A DNA stretch of 64,000 nucleotides, from contig NZ_CP032155.1 of assembly GCF_008329905.1 (NCBI RefSeq), positions 186,001-250,000 on the forward strand, read 5' to 3'. The notes under the pieces were generated by a model. That model was given only the letters and a program-made list of their open reading frames with translations. It was not told the origin of the DNA and did no database searches. Numbering within the stretch: position 1 is the stretch's first letter; every line of letters starts with the position of its first letter. Below, piece by piece: positions 49,545 through 59,673 of the stretch. Source of the stretch: Mycobacterium sp. ELW1. Lineage in GTDB: Bacteria > Actinomycetota > Actinomycetes > Mycobacteriales > Mycobacteriaceae. Position numbers and translations under genes: made by a program.

Positions 49545-51170
49545 GTGACCAGCCAGCTGACCACGACGACCGAGCAGCCGTATCTGGCGCGCCGGCAGAA
49601 CTGGACCAACCAGTTGGCGCGTCATGCTCTCATGCAGCCCGAGGCCACCGCATTGCGGTTCATGGGCCGCACGACCACCTGGGCCGAGTTCGACCACCGG
49701 GTGACCAAGCTCGCCGACGCGTTGAGCCGCCGCGGGGTCTGCTTCGGCGACCGGGTGATGATCCTGATGCTGAACCGCCCGGAGTTCGTCGAGGCGACTT
49801 TGGCCGCCAACCAGCTCGGGGCGATCGCCGTACCGGTCAACTTCCGGCTCACACCGCCGGAGCTGGCGTTCCTGGTCCAGGACTGTGAAGCGGCGGTGCT
49901 GGTCACCGAAACGGTGCTCGCCGACGTCGCCAAGGCCGTGCGCGACCTCGCGCCCGGGCTGTCCGCGGTGATCGTCGCCGGCGGCGCAACCGAGGACGGG
50001 GTGCTCGGTTACGAGGATCTGATCGTCGAAGAGGGCGAGCAGCACCAGCCGGTGGACATCCCCAACGACAGCCCCGCGCTGATCATGTACACCTCGGGCA
50101 CCACCGGGCGGCCCAAGGGCGCGGTGCTGACCCACACCAATCTGGCCGGTCAGGCGATGACCGGGATGTACACCACCGGCCCCGACATCAACAATGACGT
50201 CGGATTCATCGGGGTTCCGCTGTTCCACATCGCCGGCATCGGCAACACCCTCGGCGGCCTGATGCTGGGCACTCCGACGGTCATCCACCCGCTGGGCGGA
50301 TTCGACCCGGGCCAGCTGCTCGACGTACTCGAGGCCGAGCGGGTCACCGGCATCTTCCTGGTGCCCGCCCAGTGGCAGGCGGTCTGCGCGGCGCAGAAGG
50401 CCAAGCCGCGCGACATCCGGTTGCGTGCGCTGTCCTGGGGTGCGGCGCCGGCGTCGGACACCCTGCTGCGCGAGATGTCAGAGACGTTCCCGGACAGCAA
50501 GATCCTGGCCGCGTTCGGCCAGACCGAGATGTCGCCGGTGACGTGCATGCTGCTCGGCGACGACGCGATCCGTAAACGCGGGTCGGTGGGCAAGGTGATC
50601 CCGACCGTGGCCGCGCGCATCGTCGACGAAGACATGAACGACGTCCCGGTCGGGGAGGTCGGCGAAATCGTCTATCGCGCCCCAACTCTCATGGCCGGTT
50701 ACTGGAACAACCCGCAGGCCACCGCGGAGGCGTTCGCGGGCGGCTGGTTCCATTCCGGCGACCTGGTCCGCGCGGATGCCGACGGCTACATCTGGGTGGT
50801 CGACCGCAAGAAGGACATGATCATCTCCGGCGGAGAGAACATCTACTGCGCCGAGGTCGAGAACGTGCTGGCCGCCCACCCGGCGATCGTGGAGGTGGCG
50901 GTCATCGGCCGGGCGCACCCCAAATGGGGTGAGGTACCGGTGGCCGTCGCAGCGATCAACGCCGCCGCGCTGCGGCTGGAAGAACTTGACGAATTTCTGA
51001 CCGAACGTCTGGCACGGTACAAACATCCCAAGGGACTTGAAATCGTCGACGCGTTGCCCCGCAACCCTGCGGGCAAGGTGCTGAAGACGGAATTACGGAT
51101 TCGGTTCAGCGCCAGTGCCCCGGCCGATGGGAGCGTTGAATCCGGTTCGGATGCACCGGATCCCACCTAG
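49545..51170 (+). CDS. fadD5: FadD5 long-chain acyl-CoA synthetase
   Basis: 541 aa from GTG 49545; the longer open frame upstream covers the promoter region. It activates fatty acids to acyl-CoA. P-loop YTSGTTGRPKGAVLTH, FGQTEMSPVT, GWFHSGDLVRADADGYIWV and RKKDMIISGGENIYCAEVEN are all complete, and the catalytic Lys is in PRNPAGKVLKTEL. In M. tuberculosis FadD5 heads the mce1 operon and is thought to activate imported fatty or mycolic acids. Confidence 0.95.
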   Translation: MTSQLTTTTEQPYLARRQNWTNQLARHALMQPEATALRFMGRTTTWAEFDHRVTKLADALSRRGVCFGDRVMILMLNRPEFVEATLAANQLGAIAVPVNFRLTPPELAFLVQDCEAAVLVTETVLADVAKAVRDLAPGLSAVIVAGGATEDGVLGYEDLIVEEGEQHQPVDIPNDSPALIMYTSGTTGRPKGAVLTHTNLAGQAMTGMYTTGPDINNDVGFIGVPLFHIAGIGNTLGGLMLGTPTVIHPLGGFDPGQLLDVLEAERVTGIFLVPAQWQAVCAAQKAKPRDIRLRALSWGAAPASDTLLREMSETFPDSKILAAFGQTEMSPVTCMLLGDDAIRKRGSVGKVIPTVAARIVDEDMNDVPVGEVGEIVYRAPTLMAGYWNNPQATAEAFAGGWFHSGDLVRADADGYIWVVDRKKDMIISGGENIYCAEVENVLAAHPAIVEVAVIGRAHPKWGEVPVAVAAINAAALRLEELDEFLTERLARYKHPKGLEIVDALPRNPAGKVLKTELRIRFSASAPADGSVESGSDAPDPT

Positions 51171-51400
51171 CGGAACGACGTATTACGGATGCGACAAAAA
51201 TCGAGTAGTGGGGATGGAGGGTCAATAGTGCAGATGCGGCGCACGGCCCGTGAGGCATCGGGTACATTCCTGTGGTCCGCCTTACTACTGAGTAGTAGGG
51301 AGACGACACTCACTCACTGCGGGTCGGGGCAAGGAGGGTACGTGCCAGTCGGACTGCCGCCACGCGACGACCGACGTGGTCCCGTCATGTGGGTGAACCG
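51171..51400 (+). promoter_or_regulatory. fadD5-yrbE1A gap with perfect palindrome
   Basis: 230 bases without a convincing gene. At 51283-51297 lies TACTACT-G-AGTAGTA (7-base perfect arms), and GCAAGGAGGG (~51329-51338) resembles a ribosome site. M. tuberculosis has an internal mce1 promoter in the corresponding gap, so the palindrome may be an operator for it. Confidence 0.5.
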
Positions 51401-52201
51401 GTGACCGCCGCGACCACTGGCGTCGGCGGCTACCTCCAGGACAAAGCCCGTCCGGCCCTCACCGCCATCGGCGGCTTCTTCCGCATGTGCGTCCTCACCG
51501 CCAAAGCGACCACCAAGTGGCCGTTCGAGTGGCGTGAGTTCATCCTTCAGGGCTGGTTCCAGTTCCGGGTGACCTTCCTGCCGACCATCGCCGTCGCGGT
51601 CCCCAACACCATCCTCATCATCTTCACGATCAACATCCTGCTGGTGGAGTTCGGCGCGGCCGACGTCTCCGGTGCCGGTGCGGCACTGGCCGCGGTGACC
51701 CAGCTCGGCCCGATCGTGACCGTGCTGGTCGTCGCCGGCGCCGGGTCGACGGCCATCTGCGCCGACCTCGGCGCGCGCACCATTCGCGAAGAGATCGACG
51801 CCCTCGAGGTCCTCGGCATCGACCCGATCCACCGCCTCGTGCTGCCCCGCGTGGTGGCCGCCACGTTCGTCGCGGTGCTCCTCAACGGCGCGGTCATCAC
51901 CGTCGGCCTGGTCGGCGGCTTCATCTTCGGCGTCTACATGCAGAACATCTCCGCCGGCGCCTACGTCTCCACGCTCACCCTGATCACCGGATTGCCGGAG
52001 GTCATCATCTCGATCGTCAAGGCGCTCACCTTCGGGCTGATCGCCGGGCTGGTCGGCTGCTACCGCGGCCTGACGGTGTCCGGCGGCGCCAAGGGCCTGG
52101 GCACGGCGGTGAACGAAACGCTGGTGCTCTCCGTTGTCGCTTTGTTCGCTGTCAACGTCGTCTTGACGACTATCGGCGTGAAGTTCGGAACGGGGCACTG
52201 A
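51401..52201 (+). CDS. yrbE1A: YrbE1A, permease of the Mce1 transporter
   Basis: 266 aa from GTG 51401 (GTG 51389 would add 4 residues). MlaE/YrbE permease with five to six spans; the coupling-helix motif [22 protein letters not shown] (in parts) is present and contacts the ATPase MceG, whose gene is elsewhere. GAGSTAICADLGARTIREEI is highly conserved in mycobacteria. It pairs with YrbE1B to form the membrane core that imports fatty/mycolic acids. Ends 1 base before yrbE1B. Confidence 0.95.
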   Translation: MTAATTGVGGYLQDKARPALTAIGGFFRMCVLTAKATTKWPFEWREFILQGWFQFRVTFLPTIAVAVPNTILIIFTINILLVEFGAADVSGAGAALAAVTQLGPIVTVLVVAGAGSTAICADLGARTIREEIDALEVLGIDPIHRLVLPRVVAATFVAVLLNGAVITVGLVGGFIFGVYMQNISAGAYVSTLTLITGLPEVIISIVKALTFGLIAGLVGCYRGLTVSGGAKGLGTAVNETLVLSVVALFAVNVVLTTIGVKFGTGH

Positions 52202-52202
52202 C

Positions 52203-53072
52203 ATGAGTACTGCAGCAGTCATCCGGTCCCGGTACCCCCGCGCATACTCCAGCGCCACCAAGTGGGCGTCGGCCCCCGGCCGGTTCATCGACCGGGTCGG
52301 CGACGTTGCCTGGTTCACCGTCACCGCGGTCGGCCAGATCCCGCACGCGCTGCGCTACTACCGCCGCGCCACCCTGCGGCTGATCGCCGAGATCGGCATG
52401 GGCACCGGCGCGATGGCCGTCATCGGCGGCACCATCGCGATCGTCGGTTTCGTCACCCTGTCCGGTGGCTCCCTGATCGCGATCCAGGGCTATGCCTCAC
52501 TGGGCAACATCGGTGTGGAGGCCTTCACCGGCTTCGTCGCCGCGCTGGTCAACGTCCGCGTCGTCGCACCGCTGGTGTCCGGGCACGCACTGGCCGCGAC
52601 GGTCGGCGCGGGCGCCACCGCCGAGCTGGGCGCCATGCGCATCGCCGAGGAGATCGACGCCCTCGAGGTGATGGGCATCAAGTCCATCAGTTACCTGGTG
52701 TCGACGCGGATCCTTGCCGGCATGGTCGTGATCATTCCGCTGTATGCGATGGCGTTGCTGCTGTCGTTCCTGGCGGCGCAGCTGACCACGACGGTGTTCT
52801 ACGGTCAGTCGACGGGTACCTATGACCACTACTTCCGTACGTTCCTGCGCCCCGATGACGTGTTCTGGTCGTTCGTCGTGGCGATCATCATCGCGATGTT
52901 CGTGATGATCAACCACTGCTACTTCGGCTACAACGCCAGCGGCGGTCCGGTCGGTGTGGGCGAGGCGGTCGGAATCTCGATGCGCGCATCGCTGGTTGCC
53001 GTCGCGACCGTGGTCCTCCTTGCCTCGTTGGCGCTCTACGGCACCAACCCGAACTTCAACCTCACGGTGTAG
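52203..53072 (+). CDS. yrbE1B: YrbE1B, permease of the Mce1 transporter
   Basis: 289 aa. Second MlaE-type permease, with [20 protein letters not shown] as coupling segment and [20 protein letters not shown] preceding it. About six spans; the N-terminal ~45 residues are hydrophilic and form an interfacial helix. It heterodimerises with YrbE1A. Four bases separate it from mce1A. Confidence 0.95.
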   Translation: MSTAAVIRSRYPRAYSSATKWASAPGRFIDRVGDVAWFTVTAVGQIPHALRYYRRATLRLIAEIGMGTGAMAVIGGTIAIVGFVTLSGGSLIAIQGYASLGNIGVEAFTGFVAALVNVRVVAPLVSGHALAATVGAGATAELGAMRIAEEIDALEVMGIKSISYLVSTRILAGMVVIIPLYAMALLLSFLAAQLTTTVFYGQSTGTYDHYFRTFLRPDDVFWSFVVAIIIAMFVMINHCYFGYNASGGPVGVGEAVGISMRASLVAVATVVLLASLALYGTNPNFNLTV

Positions 53073-53076
53073 CGGT

Positions 53077-54288
53077 ATGACGTCGCCGCTCAACGCATCC
53101 CGGCGCCCGCCCATCAAGTTGGCGGGTGTGATCTTTCTGGTGCTGGCAATCGTGCTTGCAACGTTGGTCTACCTCCAATTCCGCGGCGACCTCACGCGCA
53201 AGACCACGCTGACGATGGTGTCCGATCGCGCCGGCCTGGTGATGGACCCGGGGTCGAAGGTCACCTACAACGGGGTCGAGATCGGCCGGGTCACCAAAGT
53301 CGCCGCGGTGAACCGCGACGGCAAGACGGCGGCCGAGCTGACGCTCGAGGTTGTCCCGCACTACATCTCGCTGATCCCGGCCAACGTCGACGCGCAGATC
53401 AAGGCCAGCACCGTCTTCGGCAACAAGTACGTGTCCTTCCGCAGCCCGCCCGATCCGTCCAAGCAGCGGATCTCCAGCGGCGACGTGATCGACGTGTCCC
53501 ACGTGACGACGGAGTTCAACACGCTGTTCGAGACGCTCATCTCGATCTCGGAGAAGGTCGATCCGGTCAAGCTGAACCTGACGCTCAGCGCGGCCGCCGA
53601 GGCGCTCAACGGGCTGGGCACCAAGTTCGGCCAGTCGATCGTCAACGGCAACGCGGTGCTCGACGACGTCAATCCGCAGATGCCGCAGATCCGCAGCAAC
53701 ATCCGCCAGCTGTCGAACCTGGCCGACGTCTACATCAAGGCCAGCCCCGAGTTCTGGGACTCCCTCGACCACGCGGTCACCACCGCCAGCACGCTCAATG
53801 CCCAGCAAAAGGATCTCGACGCCGCGCTGTTGGCCTCCACCGGATTCGGCAACACCGGCGCCGACATCTTCGAACGCGGCGGCCCGTACTTCGTGCGCGG
53901 CCAGGCCGACCTGATCCCGACCGCCCAGCTGCTCGACACCTACAGCCCGCAGCTGTACTGCCAGATCAAGGGTGAGGCCGAGGCCTTGCCGCAGGCGCTG
54001 GATGCGTTCGGTGGCAACGGCTATTCGCTGGACACCGTCACCGAATTCCTCGGTGCCCCCAACCCCTACGTCTATCCGGACAACCTGCCCAGGATCAACG
54101 GGCACGGCGGCCCCGGCGGTGCGCCGGGTTGCTGGCAGAAGATCGATCGGAACTTCTGGCCGGCGCCGCACATGGTGGTTGACGACGGAGCCTCCCTCGC
54201 GCCGTACAACCACTTCGAGCTCGGCCAGCCCATTCTCACCGAGTACGTGTGGGGTCGCCAAGTCGGGGAGAACACGATCAACCCATGA
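53077..54288 (+). CDS. mce1A: Mce1A, MCE-domain protein
   Basis: 403 aa from ATG 53077; the upstream open frame overlaps yrbE1B. One N-terminal anchor (~13-34, [20 protein letters not shown]), an MCE/MlaD domain (~45-125: [29 protein letters not shown] in parts), then a long helical region (~130-300) that builds the periplasmic needle of the hexamer, and a C-terminal domain with two Cys (YCQIKG; GCWQKI) that may form a disulfide. It is one of the six different subunits of the Mce1 tunnel. Confidence 0.96.
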   Translation: MTSPLNASRRPPIKLAGVIFLVLAIVLATLVYLQFRGDLTRKTTLTMVSDRAGLVMDPGSKVTYNGVEIGRVTKVAAVNRDGKTAAELTLEVVPHYISLIPANVDAQIKASTVFGNKYVSFRSPPDPSKQRISSGDVIDVSHVTTEFNTLFETLISISEKVDPVKLNLTLSAAAEALNGLGTKFGQSIVNGNAVLDDVNPQMPQIRSNIRQLSNLADVYIKASPEFWDSLDHAVTTASTLNAQQKDLDAALLASTGFGNTGADIFERGGPYFVRGQADLIPTAQLLDTYSPQLYCQIKGEAEALPQALDAFGGNGYSLDTVTEFLGAPNPYVYPDNLPRINGHGGPGGAPGCWQKIDRNFWPAPHMVVDDGASLAPYNHFELGQPILTEYVWGRQVGENTINP

Positions 54289-55325
54289 GAATCACTGGCA
54301 CAGCAGTCAAACTCGCGGCATTCTCGTTCGTGCTGCTGCTCTTCACGGCGATCATCGTCATCGTGTTCGGGCAGTTCCGCTTCGACCGAACGACCTCGTA
54401 CACAGCCGAATTCAGCAATGCGAGCGGTCTGCGGGACGGTCAGTTCGTCCGCGCCGGCGGCGTCGAGGTCGGCAAGGTGTCCGACATCAAGCTCATCGGC
54501 AACGGCGACCGGGTGCAGGTGACGCTCAACGTCGACCGCACGCTGCCGCTGTATCAGTCGACCACCGCCCAGATCCGCTACCAGGATCTGATCGGCAACC
54601 GCTACGTCAATCTCGACCGCGGCACCGGTGAGGGCGCCGACCGAATCCTGCCCGCGGGCGGCTTCATCCCGATGTCGCGCACGCAGCCCGCGCTGGATCT
54701 CGACGCACTGATCGGCGGATTCAAGCCCTTGTTCAAGGCGCTGGATCCGCAGAAGGTCAACACCATCGCCTCCTCGCTGATCACCGTCTTCCAGGGGCAG
54801 GGCGGCACCATCAACGACATCCTGGATCAGACCGCTCAGCTGACCTCTGCGCTGGCCGATCGCGATCAGGCCATCGGTGAGGTAATCACCAACCTGAACA
54901 CCGTGCTGGACACCACGGTCAAGCACGAGAAGGACTTCGACCAGACGGTCAACAACTTCGAGGTGCTCATCACCGGGCTGAAGAACCGCGCCGACCCGCT
55001 GGCCCAGTCCACCGCCGACATCAGCAATGCGACAGGGACGTTGGGAGATCTCCTGGCCGACGACCGCCCCCAGCTGCAGAACACCATCGCCAAGCTGGAG
55101 ACCATTCAGCAGCCGCTGGCCGACGGTCAGGATCGGCTCGACGACCTGCTGACCAAGCTGCCCGCAGCCGTGAAGATGATCGGTCGCGCCGGCGGTATCT
55201 ACGGCGACTTCTTCAACTTCTATCTGTGCGACATCAACCTGAAGCTCAACGGCCTGCAGCCGGGCGGACCGGTCCGCACCGTGAAGATCACTCAGCAGCC
55301 CACGGGTAGGTGCACGCCGCAATGA
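54285..55325 (+). CDS. mce1B: Mce1B, MCE-domain protein
   Basis: 346 aa from ATG 54285, which overlaps the mce1A stop (ATGA). N-terminal anchor ~8-28 (FSFVLLLFTAIIVIVFGQF), MCE domain ~35-115 (SGLRDGQFVRAGGVEVGKV; YQDLIGNRYVNLDRG), then helical region to ~310 and a short tail. The shortest of the six MCE subunits here, without a proline-rich end. Confidence 0.96.
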   Translation: MRITGTAVKLAAFSFVLLLFTAIIVIVFGQFRFDRTTSYTAEFSNASGLRDGQFVRAGGVEVGKVSDIKLIGNGDRVQVTLNVDRTLPLYQSTTAQIRYQDLIGNRYVNLDRGTGEGADRILPAGGFIPMSRTQPALDLDALIGGFKPLFKALDPQKVNTIASSLITVFQGQGGTINDILDQTAQLTSALADRDQAIGEVITNLNTVLDTTVKHEKDFDQTVNNFEVLITGLKNRADPLAQSTADISNATGTLGDLLADDRPQLQNTIAKLETIQQPLADGQDRLDDLLTKLPAAVKMIGRAGGIYGDFFNFYLCDINLKLNGLQPGGPVRTVKITQQPTGRCTPQ

Positions 55326-56878
55326 GGACGCTAGAGGGTTCCAACCGCATCAGGAATGGCCTGGCAGGCATTCTGATCGTCATCCTGGTCATCGGGGTGG
55401 GGCAGAGCTTTTCCGGCATTCCCCAGCTGTTCGCCCAGCCGGCCTACTACGGCCAGTTCACCGACAGTGCCGGCCTGAATCCGGGTGACAAAGTCCGCAT
55501 CGCCGGGATGGACGTCGGCACGGTGAAGTCGCTCAAGATCGACGGCGACAAGGTGCTGATCGGATTCAACTTGGGCGCCAGGCAGATTGGCACCGAGAGC
55601 CGGCTGGCCATCCGCACCGAGACGATCCTGGGCAAGCGTGTCCTGGAGATCGAGCCGCGCGGTGGCAAGCCGCTGCAGGCCAGCGGGGTGCTGCCGGTGG
55701 GCCAGACCACCACGCCGTACCAGATCTACGACGCGGTCTTCGACGTGACGAAAGCCGCTGCGGGCTGGGACATCGACACCGTCAAGCGATCACTGAATGT
55801 GTTGTCGGAGACCATCGATCAGACCTACCCGCACCTGAGTGCGGCGCTGGACGGGGTGGCCCGGTTCTCCGACACCATCGGCAAGCGCGACGAACAGTTC
55901 AAGCATTTGCTGGCCAACGCCAACAAGGTCGCCGCGGTGTTGGGTAACCGCAGCGAGCAGATCAACCGCCTGGCGGTGAACGCCCAGACACTGCTGGCGG
56001 CGGTTAACGAACGTCGCGCCGAGGTCGACGCACTGCTGTCCAACGTCTCGCTGATCTCCCAGCAGTTCACCGGCTTCGTCAACGACAACCCGAACCTGAA
56101 TCATGTTCTGGAGCAGCTGAAGACGATCAGCGATGTGCTGGTCAAGCACAAGACGGATCTGTCCGACGTGCTGATCACCGCATCGAAGTTCATGGGCGCC
56201 CTGGCCGAGGCCATCGGCTCCGGCCCGTACTTCAAGGTTCTCGTCGTCAACCTGGTGCCGTACCAGATCCTGCAGCCGTGGGTGGACGCCGCGTTCAAGA
56301 AGCGCGGCATCGATCCCGAGGAGTTCTGGCGCAACGCGGGTCTGCCGGCCTTCCGCTTCCCGGATCCCAACGGCCAGCGCCAGCCCAACGGGGCGCCGCC
56401 GCCGGCACCGATCCCGCTGGAAGGCACGCCGGACCATCCCGGTCCCGCGGTCGGCCCCGGCTCGCCGTGCTCGTACACCCCGCCCCCGGACGGGATCCCG
56501 ACCAACAACAACCCGCTGCCGTGTGCCGGTTTGACCAACCTGCCGTTCGGGCCGGTGGCAGAAGGTGCCTACCCGCCGCCGGACGTGCCGATCTCGGCGC
56601 CCAACCCCGACGCGGGCTACCGCCCGGGTGTCCCCAGTGCTGCCTTCCCGGGCGAACTTTCGCCGGCGATCCAGGGTGTGCCCGCCCCGCCGCTGGCGCC
56701 CGGTCCGCCGGGGGCCCGCACGGTGCCGGTCGCCCCGACACCGGGTCCGGCCACCGACATCCCCGGATACGCCCCGCCGCCCAACGCCCTGATCGGGCCG
56801 ATCCCGCCGCCGGGACCGGGACCGCAGGTGCCGCCGGTCGGTGACTTGGCGCCCGTCGACCAGGGAGGGGGAGCGTAA
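55322..56878 (+). CDS. mce1C: Mce1C, MCE-domain protein with proline-rich tail
   Basis: 518 aa from ATG 55322, coupled to mce1B by ATGA. Anchor ~12-30, MCE domain ~40-115 (DSAGLNPGDKVRIAGMDVG), helical region ~140-310, then a ~165-residue tail (from ~345) very rich in Pro/Gly/Ala that probably is flexible and reaches into or through the periplasm/cell wall. Two or three Cys in the tail may be bridged. Confidence 0.95.
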   Translation: MRTLEGSNRIRNGLAGILIVILVIGVGQSFSGIPQLFAQPAYYGQFTDSAGLNPGDKVRIAGMDVGTVKSLKIDGDKVLIGFNLGARQIGTESRLAIRTETILGKRVLEIEPRGGKPLQASGVLPVGQTTTPYQIYDAVFDVTKAAAGWDIDTVKRSLNVLSETIDQTYPHLSAALDGVARFSDTIGKRDEQFKHLLANANKVAAVLGNRSEQINRLAVNAQTLLAAVNERRAEVDALLSNVSLISQQFTGFVNDNPNLNHVLEQLKTISDVLVKHKTDLSDVLITASKFMGALAEAIGSGPYFKVLVVNLVPYQILQPWVDAAFKKRGIDPEEFWRNAGLPAFRFPDPNGQRQPNGAPPPAPIPLEGTPDHPGPAVGPGSPCSYTPPPDGIPTNNNPLPCAGLTNLPFGPVAEGAYPPPDVPISAPNPDAGYRPGVPSAAFPGELSPAIQGVPAPPLAPGPPGARTVPVAPTPGPATDIPGYAPPPNALIGPIPPPGPGPQVPPVGDLAPVDQGGGA

Positions 56879-58507
56879 ATGTCGACAGTCTTCAACATTC
56901 GTAATCTGGGCCTGCCCAAGATGTCTCGGACATCGGTCATCGTCGGCACCCTCGTGGTGGTCATCGCGCTGGTCGTGGCGGTGGTCGGTTACAAGCTGTA
57001 CGAGAAGCTGACCACCAACACCGTGGTGGCGTACTTCCCCGAGGCGTTGGCGCTCTATCCCGGCGACCGGGTGCAGATCATGGGCGTGCGGGTCGGCGGC
57101 ATCGACAAGATCGAGCCGGCCGGCGACAAGATGAAGGTCACCTTCCACTACGACAACAAGTACAAGGTGCCCGCCAACGCGACCGCGACGATCCTCAACC
57201 CGAGCCTGGTCGCCTCTCGCGTGATCCAGCTGGCGCCCGCCTACACCGGCGGCCCGGTGATGGCCGACAACGCCGTCATCCCGATCGATCGCACCCAGGT
57301 GCCGGTGGAATGGGACGACCTGCGCAACCAGATCTCCGACCTCGTCACCAAACTCGGCCCGACACCCGAACAGCCCAAGGGCCCGTTCGGTGATGTCCTG
57401 GAGTCCTTCGCCAACGGGCTCGAGGGCAAGGGCCAGCAGATCAACACCACGTTGAAAGCACTGTCCGACGCGGTGAGTGCGCTCAACGAGGGCCGCGGTG
57501 ACTTCTTCGCCGTCCTCAAGAGCCTGGCGTTGTTCGTCAACGCGCTGCACAAGAGCGATCAGCAGCTGGTGGCGCTCAACACCGACCTGGCCACGTTCAC
57601 GAACTCGTTCTCCAACTCCGATCAGGAAGTGGCCAAGGCGGTCAAGGACATCGACACCTTGCTGACCACCGCCCGCAAGTTCGTCAACGACAACGGTTCG
57701 GTGCTGACCAAGGACATCAACAACCTCTCCGAGGTCACCACTCAGGTGCTCCAGCCGGAGTCGCGCAACGGCCTGGAGACGGTGTTGCACGTCTACCCGA
57801 ACCTGGCCGCCAACCTGCAGAACATCTACCACCCGACACACGGTGCGCTGGTGGCCATTCCGACGATCGCGAGCTTCGCCAACCCGATGCAGTTCATCTG
57901 CAGCGCGATCCAGTCCGGCAGCCGTCTCGGCTACCAGGATTCGGCGGAGATGTGCGCGCAGTACCTGGCGCCGATCATGGATGCGATCAAGTTCAACTTC
58001 CCGCCGTTCGGTGTGAACCAGTTCTCGACGGCGGAGACGCTGCCGAAGTACGTGGCCTACTCCGAGGAACGGCTGCGGCCGCCGCCCGGATACAAGGACA
58101 CGACGGTGCCGGGCATCTGGTCGCGCGACACGTTGTTCTCGCACGGCAACCATGAGCAGGGCTGGATCGTGGCACCGGGCATGCAGGGTGTCGACGTCCA
58201 GGCGTTCACCGCCAACATGCTGACCCCGGATTCGCTGGCCGCGTTGATGGGTGGACCCGACCCGGTGAACTACCCGCCGGGTGGTCCACGTGGTGGCGCG
58301 CCGTCGAACTCCTATGACCAGAACAACCCGCTGCCGCCGCCGTGGTACCCGGGAGCGATCCCGCCGCCACCGCCGGGTCCGGACGTGGTCCCCGGACCGT
58401 TGCCGGTCTCGCAGCAGATCAACGGCGGGGCTCCGGCCCCGGCCGGGCCGGCACCGGCAGCACCTGCGGGGCCTGCGCTGCCCGCTGAGATGGGAGGTGG
58501 ACAGTGA
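56879..58507 (+). CDS. mce1D: Mce1D, MCE-domain protein
   Basis: 542 aa; ATG follows the mce1C stop immediately, with GGGAGGGGGAG as ribosome site. Anchor ~20-42 (VIVGTLVVVIALVVAVVGY), MCE domain ~50-125 (YPGDRVQIMGVRVGGIDKIE), helical needle region ~140-310, a C-terminal domain with paired Cys, and a Pro/Gly/Ala tail of ~80 residues. It overlaps mce1E by 4 bases. Confidence 0.95.
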   Translation: MSTVFNIRNLGLPKMSRTSVIVGTLVVVIALVVAVVGYKLYEKLTTNTVVAYFPEALALYPGDRVQIMGVRVGGIDKIEPAGDKMKVTFHYDNKYKVPANATATILNPSLVASRVIQLAPAYTGGPVMADNAVIPIDRTQVPVEWDDLRNQISDLVTKLGPTPEQPKGPFGDVLESFANGLEGKGQQINTTLKALSDAVSALNEGRGDFFAVLKSLALFVNALHKSDQQLVALNTDLATFTNSFSNSDQEVAKAVKDIDTLLTTARKFVNDNGSVLTKDINNLSEVTTQVLQPESRNGLETVLHVYPNLAANLQNIYHPTHGALVAIPTIASFANPMQFICSAIQSGSRLGYQDSAEMCAQYLAPIMDAIKFNFPPFGVNQFSTAETLPKYVAYSEERLRPPPGYKDTTVPGIWSRDTLFSHGNHEQGWIVAPGMQGVDVQAFTANMLTPDSLAALMGGPDPVNYPPGGPRGGAPSNSYDQNNPLPPPWYPGAIPPPPPGPDVVPGPLPVSQQINGGAPAPAGPAPAAPAGPALPAEMGGGQ

Positions 58508-59658
58508 GCACGATTCTGAGCACCACCCGTCGGTACGGCTGGCGTGGGTTCGTACTGGTACTGACGGCGATGATCCTGACGTCGTGCGGCTGGCGCGGTA
58601 TCGCGAACGTGCCGATGCCGGGTGGCCCCGGCACCGGGAGCGACAACATGACGGTCTACGTCCAGATGCCGGATACGTTGGCGCTCAACGTCAACAGCCG
58701 CGTCCGGGTCGCCGACGTGTTCGTCGGTTCGGTGCGTGCCATCGAGCTCAAGAACTGGATCCCGACGCTGACGCTGAAGCTGCAGCCCGGAGTCAAGCTG
58801 CCCGCCAACGCAATTGCGCGCATCGGTCAGACCAGCTTGCTGGGTACCCAGCACGTCGAGCTGGATCCGCCGCCGAACCCGTCGTCCGAGCCGTTGCGTA
58901 ACGGCGCGACGATCCCGCTGAAGAACTCGCAGTCGTTCCCGACCACCGAACGCACCCTGGCCAGCATCGCCACCGTGCTGCGGGGCGGCGGTATCTCGAA
59001 CCTGGACGTCATCCAGACCGAGGTCACCAACATCCTGGACGGCAACAGCGAACAGATCCGCGACTTCCTGACCAAGCTGGACACCTTCACCGACCAGCTC
59101 AACCAGCAGCGGGACGATCTGACCCGGGCGATCGACAAGACCAACGAACTGGTGTCGATCGTGGCCGCGCGCAACAACACCCTGGACCGGGTGTTGACCG
59201 AATTCCCGCCGCTGATCAAGTATTTCGCCGACGCCAGGGACCGGTTCACCGGTGCCGTAGAGGCGCTGGGCCGGTTCAGCAAGGTCACCGCCGACACCTT
59301 CTCGGAGGCGCGGGCCAACTTCGACACCAACCTGGCGCTCCTGCAGCGGCCGTTGAAGCAGCTCGGCCGGGCGGCGCCCTACCTGATCGACTCGCTGAAG
59401 CTGGTCATCACGGCGCCGTACCCGATCGACAACATCCCGAAGGTGATCCGGGGTGACTACATCAACACGTCGGCCACCTTCGACCTGACGCTGAGCTCGA
59501 TCGACAACGCGTTCCTCACCGGTACCGGTGTGTCCGGAATGCTGCGTGCGCTCGAGCAGGCATGGGGTCGCGACCCGCAGACGATGATCCCGGATGTTCG
59601 GTTCACGCCTCACCCGAACATGACCGACGGGGGACCGTATGTCGAGCGCGGCGAGTGA
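58504..59658 (+). CDS. mce1E: Mce1E (LprK), MCE-domain lipoprotein
   Basis: 384 aa from GTG 58504. Unlike the other subunits it has a lipoprotein signal with lipobox ILTSC (Cys28), as known for LprK in M. tuberculosis. The MCE domain (~55-135) includes ALNVNSRVRVADVFVGSV; a helical region follows to ~300. The lipid anchor replaces the transmembrane anchor of the hexamer's other subunits. Confidence 0.95.
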   Translation: MSTILSTTRRYGWRGFVLVLTAMILTSCGWRGIANVPMPGGPGTGSDNMTVYVQMPDTLALNVNSRVRVADVFVGSVRAIELKNWIPTLTLKLQPGVKLPANAIARIGQTSLLGTQHVELDPPPNPSSEPLRNGATIPLKNSQSFPTTERTLASIATVLRGGGISNLDVIQTEVTNILDGNSEQIRDFLTKLDTFTDQLNQQRDDLTRAIDKTNELVSIVAARNNTLDRVLTEFPPLIKYFADARDRFTGAVEALGRFSKVTADTFSEARANFDTNLALLQRPLKQLGRAAPYLIDSLKLVITAPYPIDNIPKVIRGDYINTSATFDLTLSSIDNAFLTGTGVSGMLRALEQAWGRDPQTMIPDVRFTPHPNMTDGGPYVERGE

Positions 59659-59673
59659 AGGGGTGACGGCTAG

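Noticed and set aside
51189..51404. 71-aa open frame in the fadD5-yrbE1A gap
   Set aside because: No ribosome site, no domain, odd composition; it overlaps the yrbE1A start and the dyad.
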